Shown: piece by piece, positions 12,655 to 25,047 of the stretch
Layout: each line of letters begins with the position of its first letter
Position numbering within the stretch: position 1 is the first letter of the stretch
From: Salvia splendens
Lineage: Eukaryota; Streptophyta; Magnoliopsida; Lamiales; Lamiaceae
Assembly (NCBI RefSeq): GCF_004379255.2
Contig: NC_056051.1
Location: forward strand, 27,335,267 to 27,399,266
Length of the DNA stretch: 64,000 nucleotides
Direction of reading: 5' to 3'
Notes under the pieces: generated by a model
What the model saw: the letters and a program-made list of their open reading frames with translations, nothing else
Database searches by the model: none
Told to the model about the DNA's origin: nothing
Program-made: the position numbers and the translations under genes

Positions 12655-15600
12655 CTATCTAAACGACGCAACCTCATCCTTAAATTGTAACAGCAGATCT
12701 TCAATATTCTTCAGGGGAGCTTCATTTTTGTCTCTGACTCGCACAGCCACCTGAAGACATGCGAGTACATATGGAACAAGTTAAAAAAATTGACACGATA
12801 AAGGATCTAACGAGCCTTGTTTGAATGTACTCGATAAGACAAAAATTTGCAATGATGTCAAGTATATGCCCAATCTAGCAATCCGGAAATAATAATCACA
12901 AGGTGCAGCAAAGAAACATAGGAGGAATCGTATTAATTAGGATGCGAGTACTGAGTAAGTACACAGACTTGCTATTCAATAACATGACTTGAATATGACT
13001 GTATATTCATTCTAAAGTTAGATGCGCACCTGTCCAGTTCCAACTTCTTTCTCCCCAACAACTAAGATATAGTTGTACTGGGCCAATTGAGCTTCTCGTA
13101 CCTACCATCACCCAAAACCATCCTTTAGTATAATATGTACATATCATCCTGGCTTAAAGAGACTACAAAAGTCAAATTTCAACCTCAACACTTCTAATGA
13201 AACCCTATGAGTTTACTGGTCATTATAAGAGTAAAATAACACTATCAGTTAATCATTTTGATGAAGATAATGGATATCTACGCACCTTTTTATTAATTGT
13301 CCTGTCAGTTGTGTCAACATCAACATAATACCCAGCACCGTGTATCCGATCCCGTATCTACAATCAATGAAAATGTGTCTTGAATAAAACCCTTAACTAT
13401 CTCAAGCATAAGGAACACAATCACCTAGAGAATCTGCATATCACATACATGCAAACCAAAAAGGATGGGCGGCGAGGGGTGGAGAAAAAAGGAGGAAAAA
13501 TAAGCAACTGGTGTTAAATATCTTAGTCTCATATTTGCCACAAAGCCAGCAACTAACCTCTAGGGCATAAGGCAGGGATTTGTCAGAAACAGGGCATACT
13601 ATTGCTTGGCGTGGGCTTAGCCAAAAAGGCCACTTCCCCTTGTAGTGCTCCAAGAGTATAGCAAACATTCGTTCAACAGAACCAAGAATTGCTCGGTGAA
13701 TCATTACAGGTGTTTCAGTCTTGCTTTCGTCTTCAGTGGAGTAAGATAAGTTGAAACGCGCAGGGAGTTGAAAGTCCAACTGAAACAGTTGAATACTTGA
13801 TCAAAAATCCATACCTAGATTAAGATGCATCACATTTTTTTCTGCATTATACTAAATATTAGGGACCATATGCCCATACCCACATGCCTCATGCATGCCA
13901 AAATGCCAGGTCCGCCGGTCCTATGTGGCAGCTTAAGAGATTTTCAAGCACAAGTTTTAGCAAAAACCTCATATTTGGCCAATAGGATTTTAGCTTTAAA
14001 TTGTAGAGTTTTGCCTTACAGAAACCCATACACAGACATCACTTCTGTTCCCAAGAATAAAAGTTGTCTATAACTTAATAGTTTTATTTTATCTACCAAA
14101 AAATTATTGAATATGGTAGTACATGAATGTAATACAAGCTACCCTTAGTTTGGGTGAGTAATTTGCTGCAAGTGAAGTTCGCTTAATCCTTCACTTATTC
14201 ATTTACATGATAAGATAAGGAAAAGGAGGTTATAAAATAACCTGCAATGTTGCACACTGAAATTTTCTTCTCATTGCATCAGAAACACTGATATCTATCT
14301 TCGGCCCATAAAATGCTCCATCACCTTCATTTATCTAAAACAATATCTGAAATCAGTTCTAGAAATAGAAGTTGACAAAGTTGAAAAGTATGGAGACATT
14401 GAAATGTAATCACTTTTTTTCTAAAAATACATGCCGTAAGAGTGGACCAAAATTTGTTTGGAAAAGCAATATCAGCTCATAAGAAACTAACCTCCCAGGG
14501 CTTTCCGAACTCATTTAGTGCTTCTGTAAGAGCAGTTTCAGCCCTTTCCCATGTTTCAACATTTCCAAGATATTTCTCTGGCCTCTACAAGATATTGGAC
14601 AAATATTAGCCACAATCTATCAAGTCTGACCACGAAAGCAAAGTGTAAAAGGAGTGCGACATGAACAAACAACCAATTTTAGATTCTCTTTCATCTAACA
14701 TGTGCTTTGTACTTCATATATGTAGTAGTACTATTTTATTTTTGCAGGGAGAGACTCGAAGGTGAGTAGAAATCAGAACTACGATGACTAACTTAGGGAG
14801 CACTATACTTCAGGTTTGTGCACTGAACACAATTAATAAACATATTGTAGCCCGTGAACAAGCAAAGTCCTGAACAAAATTGTATTTTAATTAAGAAGTG
14901 TTGGGATTCATACCGTTGATAACTTCAGGTCAAAAGTGAAGCCAAATATTTCATAAACGCAACTGATAAATTCTAAGACGCCCTTGACTTCATCCTTAAT
15001 CTGTTAAAATTGAGGTAAAAGTCAGACAGATTTTGTACCGAAATGAGAAAACTAGTACAGAGCCAGATAACTGATCTTACTTGAGACTCCCTGCAGAAGA
15101 TATGAGCATCATCCTGCATCAAGACCTTAGAGTTAGATCCCCACAACGAGTCACAAAAAAAATCGAATCTACTAACAAACTATAGTACTACTATACAACT
15201 AAGCTAAATTATCAAGCTTCATGTAGACAAACTTTATTAGACCAATAGACAGAAAACCAAGGACCTTAATACAGAACACAAGCAGTAGTTAAAAATGAGA
15301 GATAGATGTAAGAATAGACACAGGACAAGCAAGTGGCTTACAAGATCACCAATTTCCTTCTCTATCACTTTTCACAAGGTTTTAGGTATATACCTGCTGA
15401 AACCGCCTCACACGGGTCAACCCAGTTAGAGCACCACTTGCCTCATTGCGATGCAAGACCCCGAAATCAGCCAGGCGGAGTGGAAGCTCTGCAAAAAGTT
15501 GCAAAATGTAAATTGTGAGGATCTATTGACAAATGAACTACATGTAAGAGCTACATGTAAAAGAGCACTAGGAGATACAGTAAGCATGAAATCTTATAAG

Positions 15601-18250
15601 AAAGTTTCTCAATACGTAACAGTAATAGCAAGATGGTTAGCATTCATACACGACCAATGAAATGCAGATAGTGGCTATTACAGGCATAAAGCTGATGTAA
15701 TCACTAGATATAACAGGAAGCAAAGCAATGATAATTCAACTTATACAATATTATTTTTCATTAGTTTTACGCAGCCCTAAACCAAAATTAATATAGTAAA
15801 CTAATAGCCGATAATTACATGGATTGCAAATAGATATGACTTTCCCCAACTGCAGGGTATGGCACATCCATAAAATTCAACTTAGTAAAAAAAGGTAATA
15901 AAAAGGAAAGACGCCCACCTCTATATGAACGCACTCTATGATCAAATATTAAACAATGACCAGGGCAGTTCATTGGCTTGAGTCCATATTCTTGCTTCTC
16001 TACCTGCAATAACATCAAAACAAATGCTACATCAAATTTAGCAGATGCAACCAAAAGTCCAACCCCAAATTACCAACAAAAATGAACAGAGTACTAATGA
16101 TCTTCCAAAAATTATAATCTAACCTCAAAAACAAACATATTCTCCTTGTAGTTTGCAGCATGACCAGATGTTTCCCACAGCTGCATATTGTACATATTTG
16201 GAGTCCAAACCTAATGATTTCAAGCAACATGTGGTTATGAATGAGAACTTGTATGACAACAAATCCAAATGCATTATTGTCACCATTAAAGCCTAACCTC
16301 CTCATAACCTCTCTTCCAGTACTGACTCCGTATAAATTCCAGTAACTTGTTGCAAACTCGAGAACCATGAGGCAGAAAGAAACAGCTACCCGGGCTATCT
16401 TGCACGAAAAAGAAATCTAATTAAAATCCTGAATTAAGATCAAGATTCAAAATGTCATGTAGCTCAAACTTTTACCTTAGAGGGTGAAAAAAGAAAAGTT
16501 CTTGCTTTTTTGTGAGTTCTCTGTGGTCATATTTCTTAGCTTCTTCAATCATGGCCTTATATTCCTGAAAGGATTACAACTAAACACATCAAGAGACATT
16601 GAATCATTGATAATACAAACAGTTATCACCTTCTTACAGTGAACAGAGTAACAGAAAAGTAAAAGTATGTTACCTTTAAACGCTTTTGGTCCGGAAAAGA
16701 TATGCCATAAACCCGCTGCAAGCTCTCACGGTCTTTATTTCCACGCCAATATGCAGATGAAGCCTAATTATACAGAATAAAAGAAATGAACAATTCTGTT
16801 GACTGCAAGCATTTACTTCTAACAGACAGCAGATCCCACCTTCAAGCAACTAAACGCTTTCACAAAACCAGTGCTTGGTATGTGTGGTCCACGACACAGA
16901 TCAACCAAAGGACCACATCTGTATACTGTTATGGTTTTATCTTCAGGTAAATCTTTAATAATTTCAACCTGATGAAAGGATGGGAAGAAAAAGTCATAAA
17001 CAAGTGGCATAGAGCTAATTCAAAGAATAGAAATACGTAGATATATAGGAGTATAATGACCTTGAAAGGATTATCAGAAAACATGTCGATGGCCTGTTGC
17101 CTTGTGACTTCAATACGCTCGAAAGGTTGTTTTTCCTAATGCAAAAGGAGCATTTTTGATCAGCTGATTGCCCTTAAATGTAAAATAGAATGGTATACAC
17201 ACATATATAGGTAAAGAGGTGGACGAGGAAAAGACAAGTCAATGTCAAAGCAACTAAGTTACCAGCACAAATGCATGTCACAGATAACAGCATAGGTGAT
17301 AGGACCAAGTAACTACTTAAGTTAAGTACATACAAATCCTATATCTATTTAAGAGTAAAAGAGAGCTCATACATCAACAGCTTTCTTGGCAGCTGCTTCA
17401 ATATTTTTGAAGTGCTCCTCGTTCAATCCCAAATCACCATAAAATGCATCATAGTAAAATCCCTGCAAATTATTGAGTCAGTTTGACATAAGCTGTGTGA
17501 GATAACAAGGCAGTAAGGAAAATCACAAAATTCACCTCCCCTCTGGTGGTACAAGGGCCAATGCACAGTCTACATCCATATGTCTGCTCCAATGACTGGA
17601 AAAACCCAAACCAATAACATGATTCATGATCAAATCAAACAAACTCATAGTATCTTTCAATAAACAAAACCATGAGGCTCGTGAAGTCTTACTTCGCCGA
17701 GAATGTGCGCACTCGAATGCCAGAACGTATCGCGCCCTTCGTCGGTGTCAAAAGTAAACAGCGCAAGCTTGCAATCTTCCTCCAGAGGCCGATTCATATC
17801 CCACAATACCCCATTCACCTTAGCAATCAGCGCGTTCGACGCCAAACTCTTTGAAATATCCTTCGCCACATCAAACGGCGAGGTGTTCCATTTCTTCCCT
17901 TCCTTAACCTTCCCATCCGGCAATGTAATCCTACATTCATAGCGTCAAGCAAGCTAGAAATGGAAAGTCAACAGCTACATAAACGCAAAAAGGAGAATAG
18001 ATAGCGGAAATTACAGGATTTTCTCGTCGGCAAGCGCCATTCGCTTGAGCTTCTGCTCATTTTGGAGTGATTCGAAGAGGGCAATGCGTTTGGGGGTGAC
18101 GGATTGAAGATACGATTCGTCTTTGGCGAATGCTGGTTGTCTGGCGGCGGCGGGTTCCCCCATCGGATGGAAAAAGCGGCGGCGGAGATCGGTGGGCGGC
18201 GGGAGGCGGCGGAGGGATAAGGGGATGCGCCACCAGAGAGAGGAATGCAT
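12655..18250 (-). CDS. THRRS: Threonyl-tRNA synthetase (class II), probably dual-targeted
   Basis: It charges tRNA-Thr with threonine. Twenty exons in frame give 712 aa: 18250-18015, 17930-17693, 17595-17536, 17462-17373, 17135-17061, 16968-16840, 16763-16674, 16564-16476, 16394-16298, 16210-16124, 16003-15919, 15488-15394, 15113-15081, 15000-14914, 14584-14492, 14334-14242, 13779-13558, 13357-13286, 13101-13030, 12750-12655. Visible parts are a basic N-terminal presequence, a TGS domain (about 80-140), the editing-domain-related segment [15 protein letters not shown] (about 246-260), the zinc-site segment MNCPGHC (about 406-412), class II motif 2 with [17 protein letters not shown], motif 3 around [13 protein letters not shown], and a C-terminal anticodon-binding domain ([11 protein letters not shown] onward). 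An in-frame Met at residue 30 (18163-18161) follows the presequence. Translation from it would give a cytosolic form, fitting the known dual targeting of the plant enzyme. No frameshift is seen. Confidence 0.95.
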
Positions 18251-18360
18251 AAACTGCTGAGGGTTTTTCCAACTTACACTGCAGAGGTTTTACCAGAACG
18301 CCTTTGACATTGCAGATTTGCATATACATCCTTAACTTTTGGGATTCATTTCGAAGTGGT

Positions 18361-18480
18361 CCCTATACTTCTAAATTTAGGGTTTTTTTTTTCTTTTCCA
18401 CTAGTTCTAAATTTAGGTTCCTATACTTCTAAATTTAGGTTTTTTTTTTTTTTCTTTTCCACTAGTTCTAAATTTAGGTT
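18361..18480. repeat. Two-copy tandem repeat, about 60 bp unit
   Basis: The unit, starting CCTATACTTCTAAATTTAGG and containing a poly-T run and CCACTAGTTCTAAATTTAGG, occurs twice in direct tandem upstream of the ThrRS gene. The copies differ by poly-T length. The remaining 18251-18990 is AT-rich intergenic DNA without a recognisable gene. Confidence 0.75.
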
Positions 18481-18998
18481 GATGTCGCCTTTAATCCAGG
18501 CACCAATTTTTAGATCTAAATCATAATTCTGAATTTCAGTCTTTTGGGTTTAGTTATAATCCGATAAGCCTGGTTGGTAATTGATTTAGAAACCACACCA
18601 AACAAGTTATAAGTTAATCGATCAATATTATTCAAAAAAATTTGTGTTTGGAATGAAATTGTCCTGACCATTGTTCATCTTTAATGTTTCAAACAAATAC
18701 ATAAGTATTGAATGGTTACAATTAGAACAGACATCGAAATTTCTTGACCATTGGAAGTTTTAACTTTATATCAATTGAGTTATATCAGTAACCAGCAGAT
18801 GATAACCAAAACAAACATATTAACCAGTGGTCTTAACAAGTTCACCAAGTAATAAAATTACATAGTGTATGACTGACCTATTTTACACCATTTTGTGTCC
18901 GTGTATCAGAATCAGTCAAAACCATATTCCCTATTTAAGTAGCAAAAGCATACGAGGATGGATGGTATGGTATGGTATATCAATCAGGAAAACTGTGA

Positions 18999-19131
18999 CT
19001 ACTTGAGATACTCATTATCAGAGTCGTAGTCGTCTCCTGCACCATGGCTACTTGACTCCGTTTCTGATATGTCTAAAGAGGGGTTGTACTTGAGGGTGTG
19101 CAGTCCAATAGCTTCAACATCATCGATGCTG
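18999..19131 (-). pseudogene. Truncated duplicate of the F-box gene's last exon
   Basis: Reading from 19131 down, it repeats the terminal exon of the neighbouring F-box gene (19798-20071), including its splice acceptor (CACAG|CATC), the LKYNP and DISETESSS segments and the DYDSDNEYLK end before TAG. About 140 bp is lost in two internal deletions. The flanking DNA on the plus strand is also partly repeated (the CTATTCAAGTAGCAA-like stretch near 18930 and 19710). It could serve as an alternative terminal exon, but that is unproven. Confidence 0.75.
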
Positions 19132-19797
19132 TGACACAATAAACGAATTTTTAGACGTGGCATCCTCCTCCAAAGCCAACTACATCACACAATACATTTT
19201 ATTCAACAAATTCCCAAAGCTACGCATATTTGGAGAGGTGCTTATTGTCCCTCACAAATTTTCCTTTACCATATCAATTCTCTTAATAATATGAGTAACT
19301 AAGTGTTTCAATCTACTCCTCCATAGATCTATGAGGTGTTTGTATTTTTCCTAGCATCTAATTGCTTTGTGTATCATGTGGATTTAATACCTTAATCTAT
19401 TCAATTCTCTTATGTCTCTCTATGCTGTGACTTTCTGAATAAGCTTTCATGAGTGACTTTGATATTCTTGACCATCAAAGTGTGATCCAATAGAGAGTAA
19501 TATCACTGACCAAAACAACACAGTATAAACAAACCCGTGGGATATTCATTATGCATTAGGTGTTTTTCTTAACTAGTTCAAAAGTTTAAAAATCCCATAG
19601 TTTATGACCTATTTTACCCCATTTTTGTGTCCACACTCACAGAGTCATAGAATTAGTAACCTGAAAACCAAAAAAATCATCTTTCAAGAAAACTTAAACG
19701 ATCATTCCCTATTCAAGTAGCAAGAGATGTCAAAGTACATGAGATACAGAAACAAAAAGCATACAAGAATGGAAGGTATCACTCGGGAAAACTGTGA

Positions 19798-21505
19798 CTA
19801 ATTGAGGTACTCATTATCAGAGTCATACTCATCTATCAGGGGTCCTGCGCCACGGAATGTGTTGAGGATTAGTTGCTCCCAGCTCCTAATGCTTTCACTA
19901 AACCTGTGGAAATGTGATCGGCTACTCGACTCCGTTTCTGAGATGTCTACAGATGGAAAAGTGTATCTCATAACAGGGTTGTACTTGAGGGTGCATTTTC
20001 CTCCGTCGCCAATCATTTCCAAGTCAAATACAGGGGAGAGTGATCGTCCGATGACTTGAACATGATTGATGCTGTGACACAATTAACAAAGTTTTAGATG
20101 TGGTTTTTGGAATGAGAATGTGTGGGTATCTGGCAATGCAATAGGAATTTCTAAAGTAGTCTTAGGTGGCGAATCGAGCAAAGAACAGCTTTACCATATA
20201 TAGTATAATCCGTCCATTTCTTGAGTCTGCAATCTGCCTAACAGCTCCACTTTAAGGATTCCTCCGATGCACAGAATGGGTTTGGGAAGCTTAAACTTTT
20301 GCAAGAAATTTTCCTACATTTCATTTACGAAAAACCAGGTCAGCGACACATGTAAAAGAAAAAAGGAATCCTTAATATGACAAATGTTTCATCAAAAACC
20401 TCTAAGAAAAAGGAAACAGCTAGGCTTATCAACGGTTAAGCATATCTGTGATTTTTTATCAGGTGAAATCAAGCAAGTGCATTCCTGAAATTCTGAAGAA
20501 ACAAGAGCCAAGTCGAAGAAGTCTATAAGAAAGTTACCTGAGCCATTGGGAATTCTGGAGAGCTATATGTCCAGACAAACATGTCATCATGGTAATCTTT
20601 GACATCCATGAACTCATCTGCTTCTTCATCGTCTATCTCTAGAGGGTCCTTGGAATAGCCCATATGAAACCTCACAGCTTTGGGTGAATATATGGGGAAG
20701 CCAAACTGAAAATATGCTGATCGAAGAAATTCAAGCAATCAGTCTGAAGCAAACAATGTATCGGGAATTGAAAGTTACAAAATGGTATAGAACTACCTTG
20801 AAATGGATGCACATGTAACTCAGTGATCAGACATAGCTGAGAAGCCAGTTTATAAATCAATGTCTCTGAAGCAGATGGATCCGTCGCACCCTTGCTCGAC
20901 CAATACGAGGCCCTGTGGCCAATTCTATCACTTGGTTCCAAAGTATTCTTGATGCTTTCGTCTGGATAGTTGTCAGTGCTAGACGCACAGACGGCATCTG
21001 TTATGCAACTTTCTCTGCCAGATGTTATAAGCTCTCTACCTAAGGATGCATACACTCTGTGCTCTCTCTCCAGACAAGCCAATTCACCAGAACCCTCCAC
21101 ATCTGTTCCCCTAGGTTCAACATACTCTTTCATTACAACAACACGGGCAAAACTTGCTGCTTCCGGACACTTTGTCAAACAAAGCTTCTTACATAAGCCA
21201 TTAGCAATCACTGCAGAAAAATCAAACTCACCCCAAAAAGCATAAGTATTCTAGCAACTCCCTTTGGATAAATAAAACGCAAAATTCATTCAATTCTAAC
21301 CCAAATTGTCGCTACATCTAGGGCAAATGACACAAAATCAACATTGATGAAATGAAAAAAGTAGATCATAATTGACGAAAGCGAACTCACCAAACGCACG
21401 CCAAGACCGCGAAACCGCACTCGTCCGAAGAAGATCGATAGGGTCATCCAAACACATAAAGATCTTCAGTGACATGTCTTGCCCTAGCCATTGAACAAAA
21501 TCCAT
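19798..21505 (-). CDS. F-box protein, At4g00755-like
   Basis: Five exons, 21505-21391, 21210-20797, 20716-20538, 20313-20195 and 20071-19798, give 366 aa in one open frame. Residues 1-45 form an F-box (DFVQWLGQDMSLKIFMCLDD, then DLLRTSAVSRSWRAF), which in this family binds SKP1 and makes the protein a substrate adaptor of an SCF ubiquitin ligase. The following segment, VIANGLCKKLCLTKCPE, matches the remembered Arabidopsis At4g00755 arrangement. The rest has an acidic stretch (EIDDEEADEF) and a Ser-rich C-terminus. The substrate is unknown. The ATG at 21505 was chosen because it begins the F-box. An acceptor-like GACAG at about 21525 suggests an intron in the 5' leader. A truncated copy of the last exon lies 670 bp downstream. 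Confidence 0.85.
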
Positions 21506-21882
21506 GCTTTTACCCACTTGCACCTGTCAAATCAATATCCTCGTTCCCGAATCCAAAATCGCAGCGTTCTAACCTAACTGATACCAGCTAAAATCAGGAT
21601 AAAACAGAAATCAATTTCAATCTAATCAAGGGGGATTGCACACACCGAATCCAATTGAATTGAATAACTGTGGCAAAGAACATTCACTGCAAATCGATTT
21701 AATTGATCAAAAATCCACACTACAGCGAGAGCAATACTGAAAATTGTGGTTGAAATTAAACAGCAATTATACAGAAAGGGGAGAGAGATAGGAATTTACA
21801 TTTGACAAAAAGTGAGCTATCCGAAAAACCCGAAGCTTGATGTTCAGTTGCAAGAAGGTGGTAGAAATGAAGAGAATGGGAG

Positions 21883-21890
21883 TATTTATA
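21883..21890 (-). promoter_or_regulatory. Candidate TATA box of the F-box gene
   Basis: TATAAATA read on the minus strand, about 380 bp upstream of the ATG, before a leader that probably contains introns. From 21894 to 22490 the DNA is AT-rich with an (AT)n run near 21955-21977, and no gene is seen. Confidence 0.4.
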
Positions 21891-22490
21891 TACATGTACT
21901 GCTTGTTTCTTTCATTTTTTAACCTGTTATACAACTTGTTTCTTTTTTTAATTTAAATATATATATATATATATATGTATAGGAGAATTTTGTGTCGACT
22001 CCAGTCAAGCCAAAACGCGGTTTAGATATTTATTTTTTTTTAAAATTAAGAATTAGTACTAATTATTTTCCCAGGGAATAGAACACAACCATCTTTATAT
22101 AAAAAAAATGAGATAATAGTACAATCCATGAAGAAGAGAAAGCTTCATTGTCATGAATAATTTAAGTTGTGCTGATTTTGTATCAATTATACTCCATATT
22201 TAATGTGATTTTAATAAGCATGCTGTATTTAATGGAACAATAAAAATAATCATGTGTTTAAAAATTAAATGTAGGATAATTAATACTATAGTCTATAAAG
22301 AAGAAGAAATTCGTTTCGTAACAAGTCATAAATTGTACTCTACATTTTTTAATCTTTGCTCTACACACCATAAACTTAAATTTATTGTCTTAATTTATAA
22401 TTCAAGATGCATATTGTATAAAATTCGATAACACGAATTCCTCGGAATACATATAGAAGTATGAAAATTGTGACACTGTACACAGGCTTA

Positions 22491-24253
22491 GAGCATCCCC
22501 ATCCGTGCTCTTGCCAACGAGCCCGAATGTGGGCCCGGACCCACTTTTACTCCATGTCCTTAGGCAAGAGCACAACACTCACATCTGTGCTCTTCCGTAA
22601 GGACAAGCTCAAGGGTCTCACCATTCTATTATTCAATTTAAATAAAAACATTTCCACAATATTAAAATGCATTAAAATTACCCAGAATACTATTACAAAT
22701 TATAAAAAATAAAAATTACATAATTAAAATTCTAAAAATTAAAAATTACATAATTAAAATCCTAAAAATTAAAAATTACATAATTAAACTCCTAAAAAAT
22801 AAAAATTACATAATTAAAGGCTAAAAATACCCCCATGGAAGACTATTCATCCAGCTCTACCCCCAATGTTCTCTGGAGACCCCGTATCATTGCCACATGC
22901 GATCGAAGTTGCTCGGGGGTCATAGCTGACCTATCAGCCAAATTGAGTTGGGCCAAAACCCCCCACAACGAGTTGGTGAGGGGTTGAGGTGGCACAAAGG
23001 GAGCGGGGGCGGATGGAGTCGCAGCGCGACGGCGATTGGCCGTCGACTTCTTCCTTCCTTGCGGTCGGCGTTGGGAACTACTCGGGTTGGCGTCGGGGCT
23101 ATCCAAGTTAGCTCCGACGAGCTGGGTGGACACCTCATCGGAGCCGGCGTCGGATAGGGATACCGACCTCGACCGTTTGCTAGAGGAGGATGATACATCT
23201 CCCCTATACTTCGAATGTACACGCATCTCCTGCCAAACATTGAGGTACTTGAACGGTTTGTAATGTTGGGATTGGTAGGTTGCCAACGCGGCACTGATGA
23301 TGTCGACCTCGCTTCTGCCGCTCCCCGCCGACCGCTCTTCCTGGAGGTAATACTACTGGAACTTTTGGATTTCTTCATTGGCTCTGTATATGGCATTGCG
23401 CACCATACTCTCGTTGCGCTCAATTGTTTCAGCCGGCCGGTTTGATTGTACCGGCGACAGATGCGCCATCAAAAATGTACCCCGGATTGGTTCGTGCCAA
23501 TCTCCGAATCTTCGGAGATAGACAAAAACGCTTTGAATAATTGATCCATCTCCCCCGGAGTGTACGGGGTGCGGACACCACGAGTAGGAAGATGAGGAGT
23601 TTAAGAGTTGCCGCTCCCTCCCGCTCTAGGTACGGGTGGTTCGGGCCGTATTGCCCATCGGGGGCATCTTGGTCGTCCACCGGGTAAGGCCGATAGCCAC
23701 CCGAAGCTTGCGAACTTTGGGTTTGAGGAGGGGCTGAAAATTCCATTTCCGGATTAGGAAATGGTTGCGAGCGGAACCATTCGTGGTTCCAACCGCGGGA
23801 GTCGGAGGGGTGATCGACCGGAGCCAAACATTTTTTTGTTATAAGAGTGAAAGAAAGATTGAGAATTGTAAGAACGGAAATGAGAGAATTTAGATGAGAA
23901 TTGTGTAGTGTGGTGTGAAATTTTTTGTGTGGAAGTGAGGGTATTTATAGATGAAAATGTGAATTTTTGGGGAAAAAATTGAATAATAAATTAAAAGTGA
24001 GGAGAAAACGGATATAATTTTTTGGGGAATGGGAAAATATTTTTTAATCGAATTTTTTAATTAAAATCTGATTTTTTTTAAAAAGGAAATTCCAACGGCA
24101 TTGCCATTGGCCAATCAGGCGTTGACACATGTGTTGCTCGCTGGCACATACGTGCTCGATGCATCGAGCAGTGCCGTGCCAGCGGGAAGAGCGCAGCGGT
24201 GCGCCGCGCCGCTGGCACGGACGGACGGCGTGGTGTCACCGCTGCGGATGCTC
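22491..24253. mobile_element. Harbinger-type element carrying a decayed ORF1
   Basis: The terminal inverted repeats begin GAGCATCCCCATCCGTG on the left and end CACCGCTGCGGATGCTC on the right. They are imperfect but clearly related to the ends of the 5418 element. Flanking triplets are TTA (22488-22490) and TCA (24254-24256), a one-base mismatch from an ideal target duplication. Length is 1,763 bp, close to the estimated pre-insertion length (about 1,725 bp) of the element at 51382. No transposase is present, so mobilisation would need a helper. Confidence 0.75.
22843..23826 (-). pseudogene. Degenerate Harbinger ORF1 (MYB/trihelix-like DNA-binding protein)
   Basis: Pieces of one ancestral protein lie in different frames from 23826 to 22843. 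They are an N-terminal WNHEWFRSQPFPNPE segment, a TPGEMDQLFKAFLSISEDSE segment resembling the MYB/trihelix core (YTDEETLILARCWVDISEDP in the intact ORF1 at 56264), and an Ala/Ser-rich C-terminal half ending in MIRGLQRTLGVELDE. The initiator region and the junctions near 23620 and 23450 are out of frame. Such proteins are the DNA-binding partners of Harbinger transposases, and related host annotations call them glutathione S-transferase T3-like or NAM-associated. This copy is broken. Confidence 0.65.
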
Positions 24254-24256
24254 TCA

Positions 24257-25047
24257 GAAGTTAGAGGTGGGAGATGACTTCGAAGGTCTCGTCATCAAGT
24301 CAAGTTACGACCAACTAAAATGTCAAATGCTTTTTAGGATGTTTTCAACATGAAGTTTAACAAGCTATCAATTATATAGAATTAAATTGAATTCTTATTT
24401 AGCAAATTACTATTTCATGTGTCCTAACTGAGCTCTTCTATCTTATAAATATATGTATAAATTGACATGGTATTGATAAAGTGCATAAAACAGATATTCT
24501 TATGTTCGTCCATAATCTTGTTATCAATCATTTATGTGATTAATTAGGTTTATATGATTATATTAACTTTCATTTTCACAACGAGTAGAATGTGTATTGA
24601 GCTAAGAAGATTCATTTTATGACTAAATACACGCCTTGAAAGAAGACATACCAAAATAATGATTTTGGAAGAATGAAATTTGGCAAAAAAAAGTAACTCA
24701 ATTAACTTTATCTTTCTTCAAGTTAGAAAGGGAAACACACGCAAGTATATATATAGAGAAGTGATTTGGACGGCAGAAACAAATTTAAAAAGGAAATTTT
24801 CATTCGACAATTACATTATAAATTTAGACGTAATTAGTGTAGTTAAGAACAAGGTAAAAAATAACTAATAAAAGTCTTAATTAAGATAGACAATTGGATT
24901 GAAAAATATTATAAATCTTAAAATACTTCCAATAGCAACTTAGCATGTAATGAATGACATTGATAAACATAAAAAAAAAAAAGAATGACATTGATAAACG
25001 TTGATTTATCAACTAAAATAACATGCATTAGTTTAAGCTAAACTAAT
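24257..25047. other. AT-rich intergenic DNA
   Basis: No exon-like or repeat structure is convincing here. The last bases, CTAAT (25043-25047), are the left target duplication of the LTR element that follows. Confidence 0.5.
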
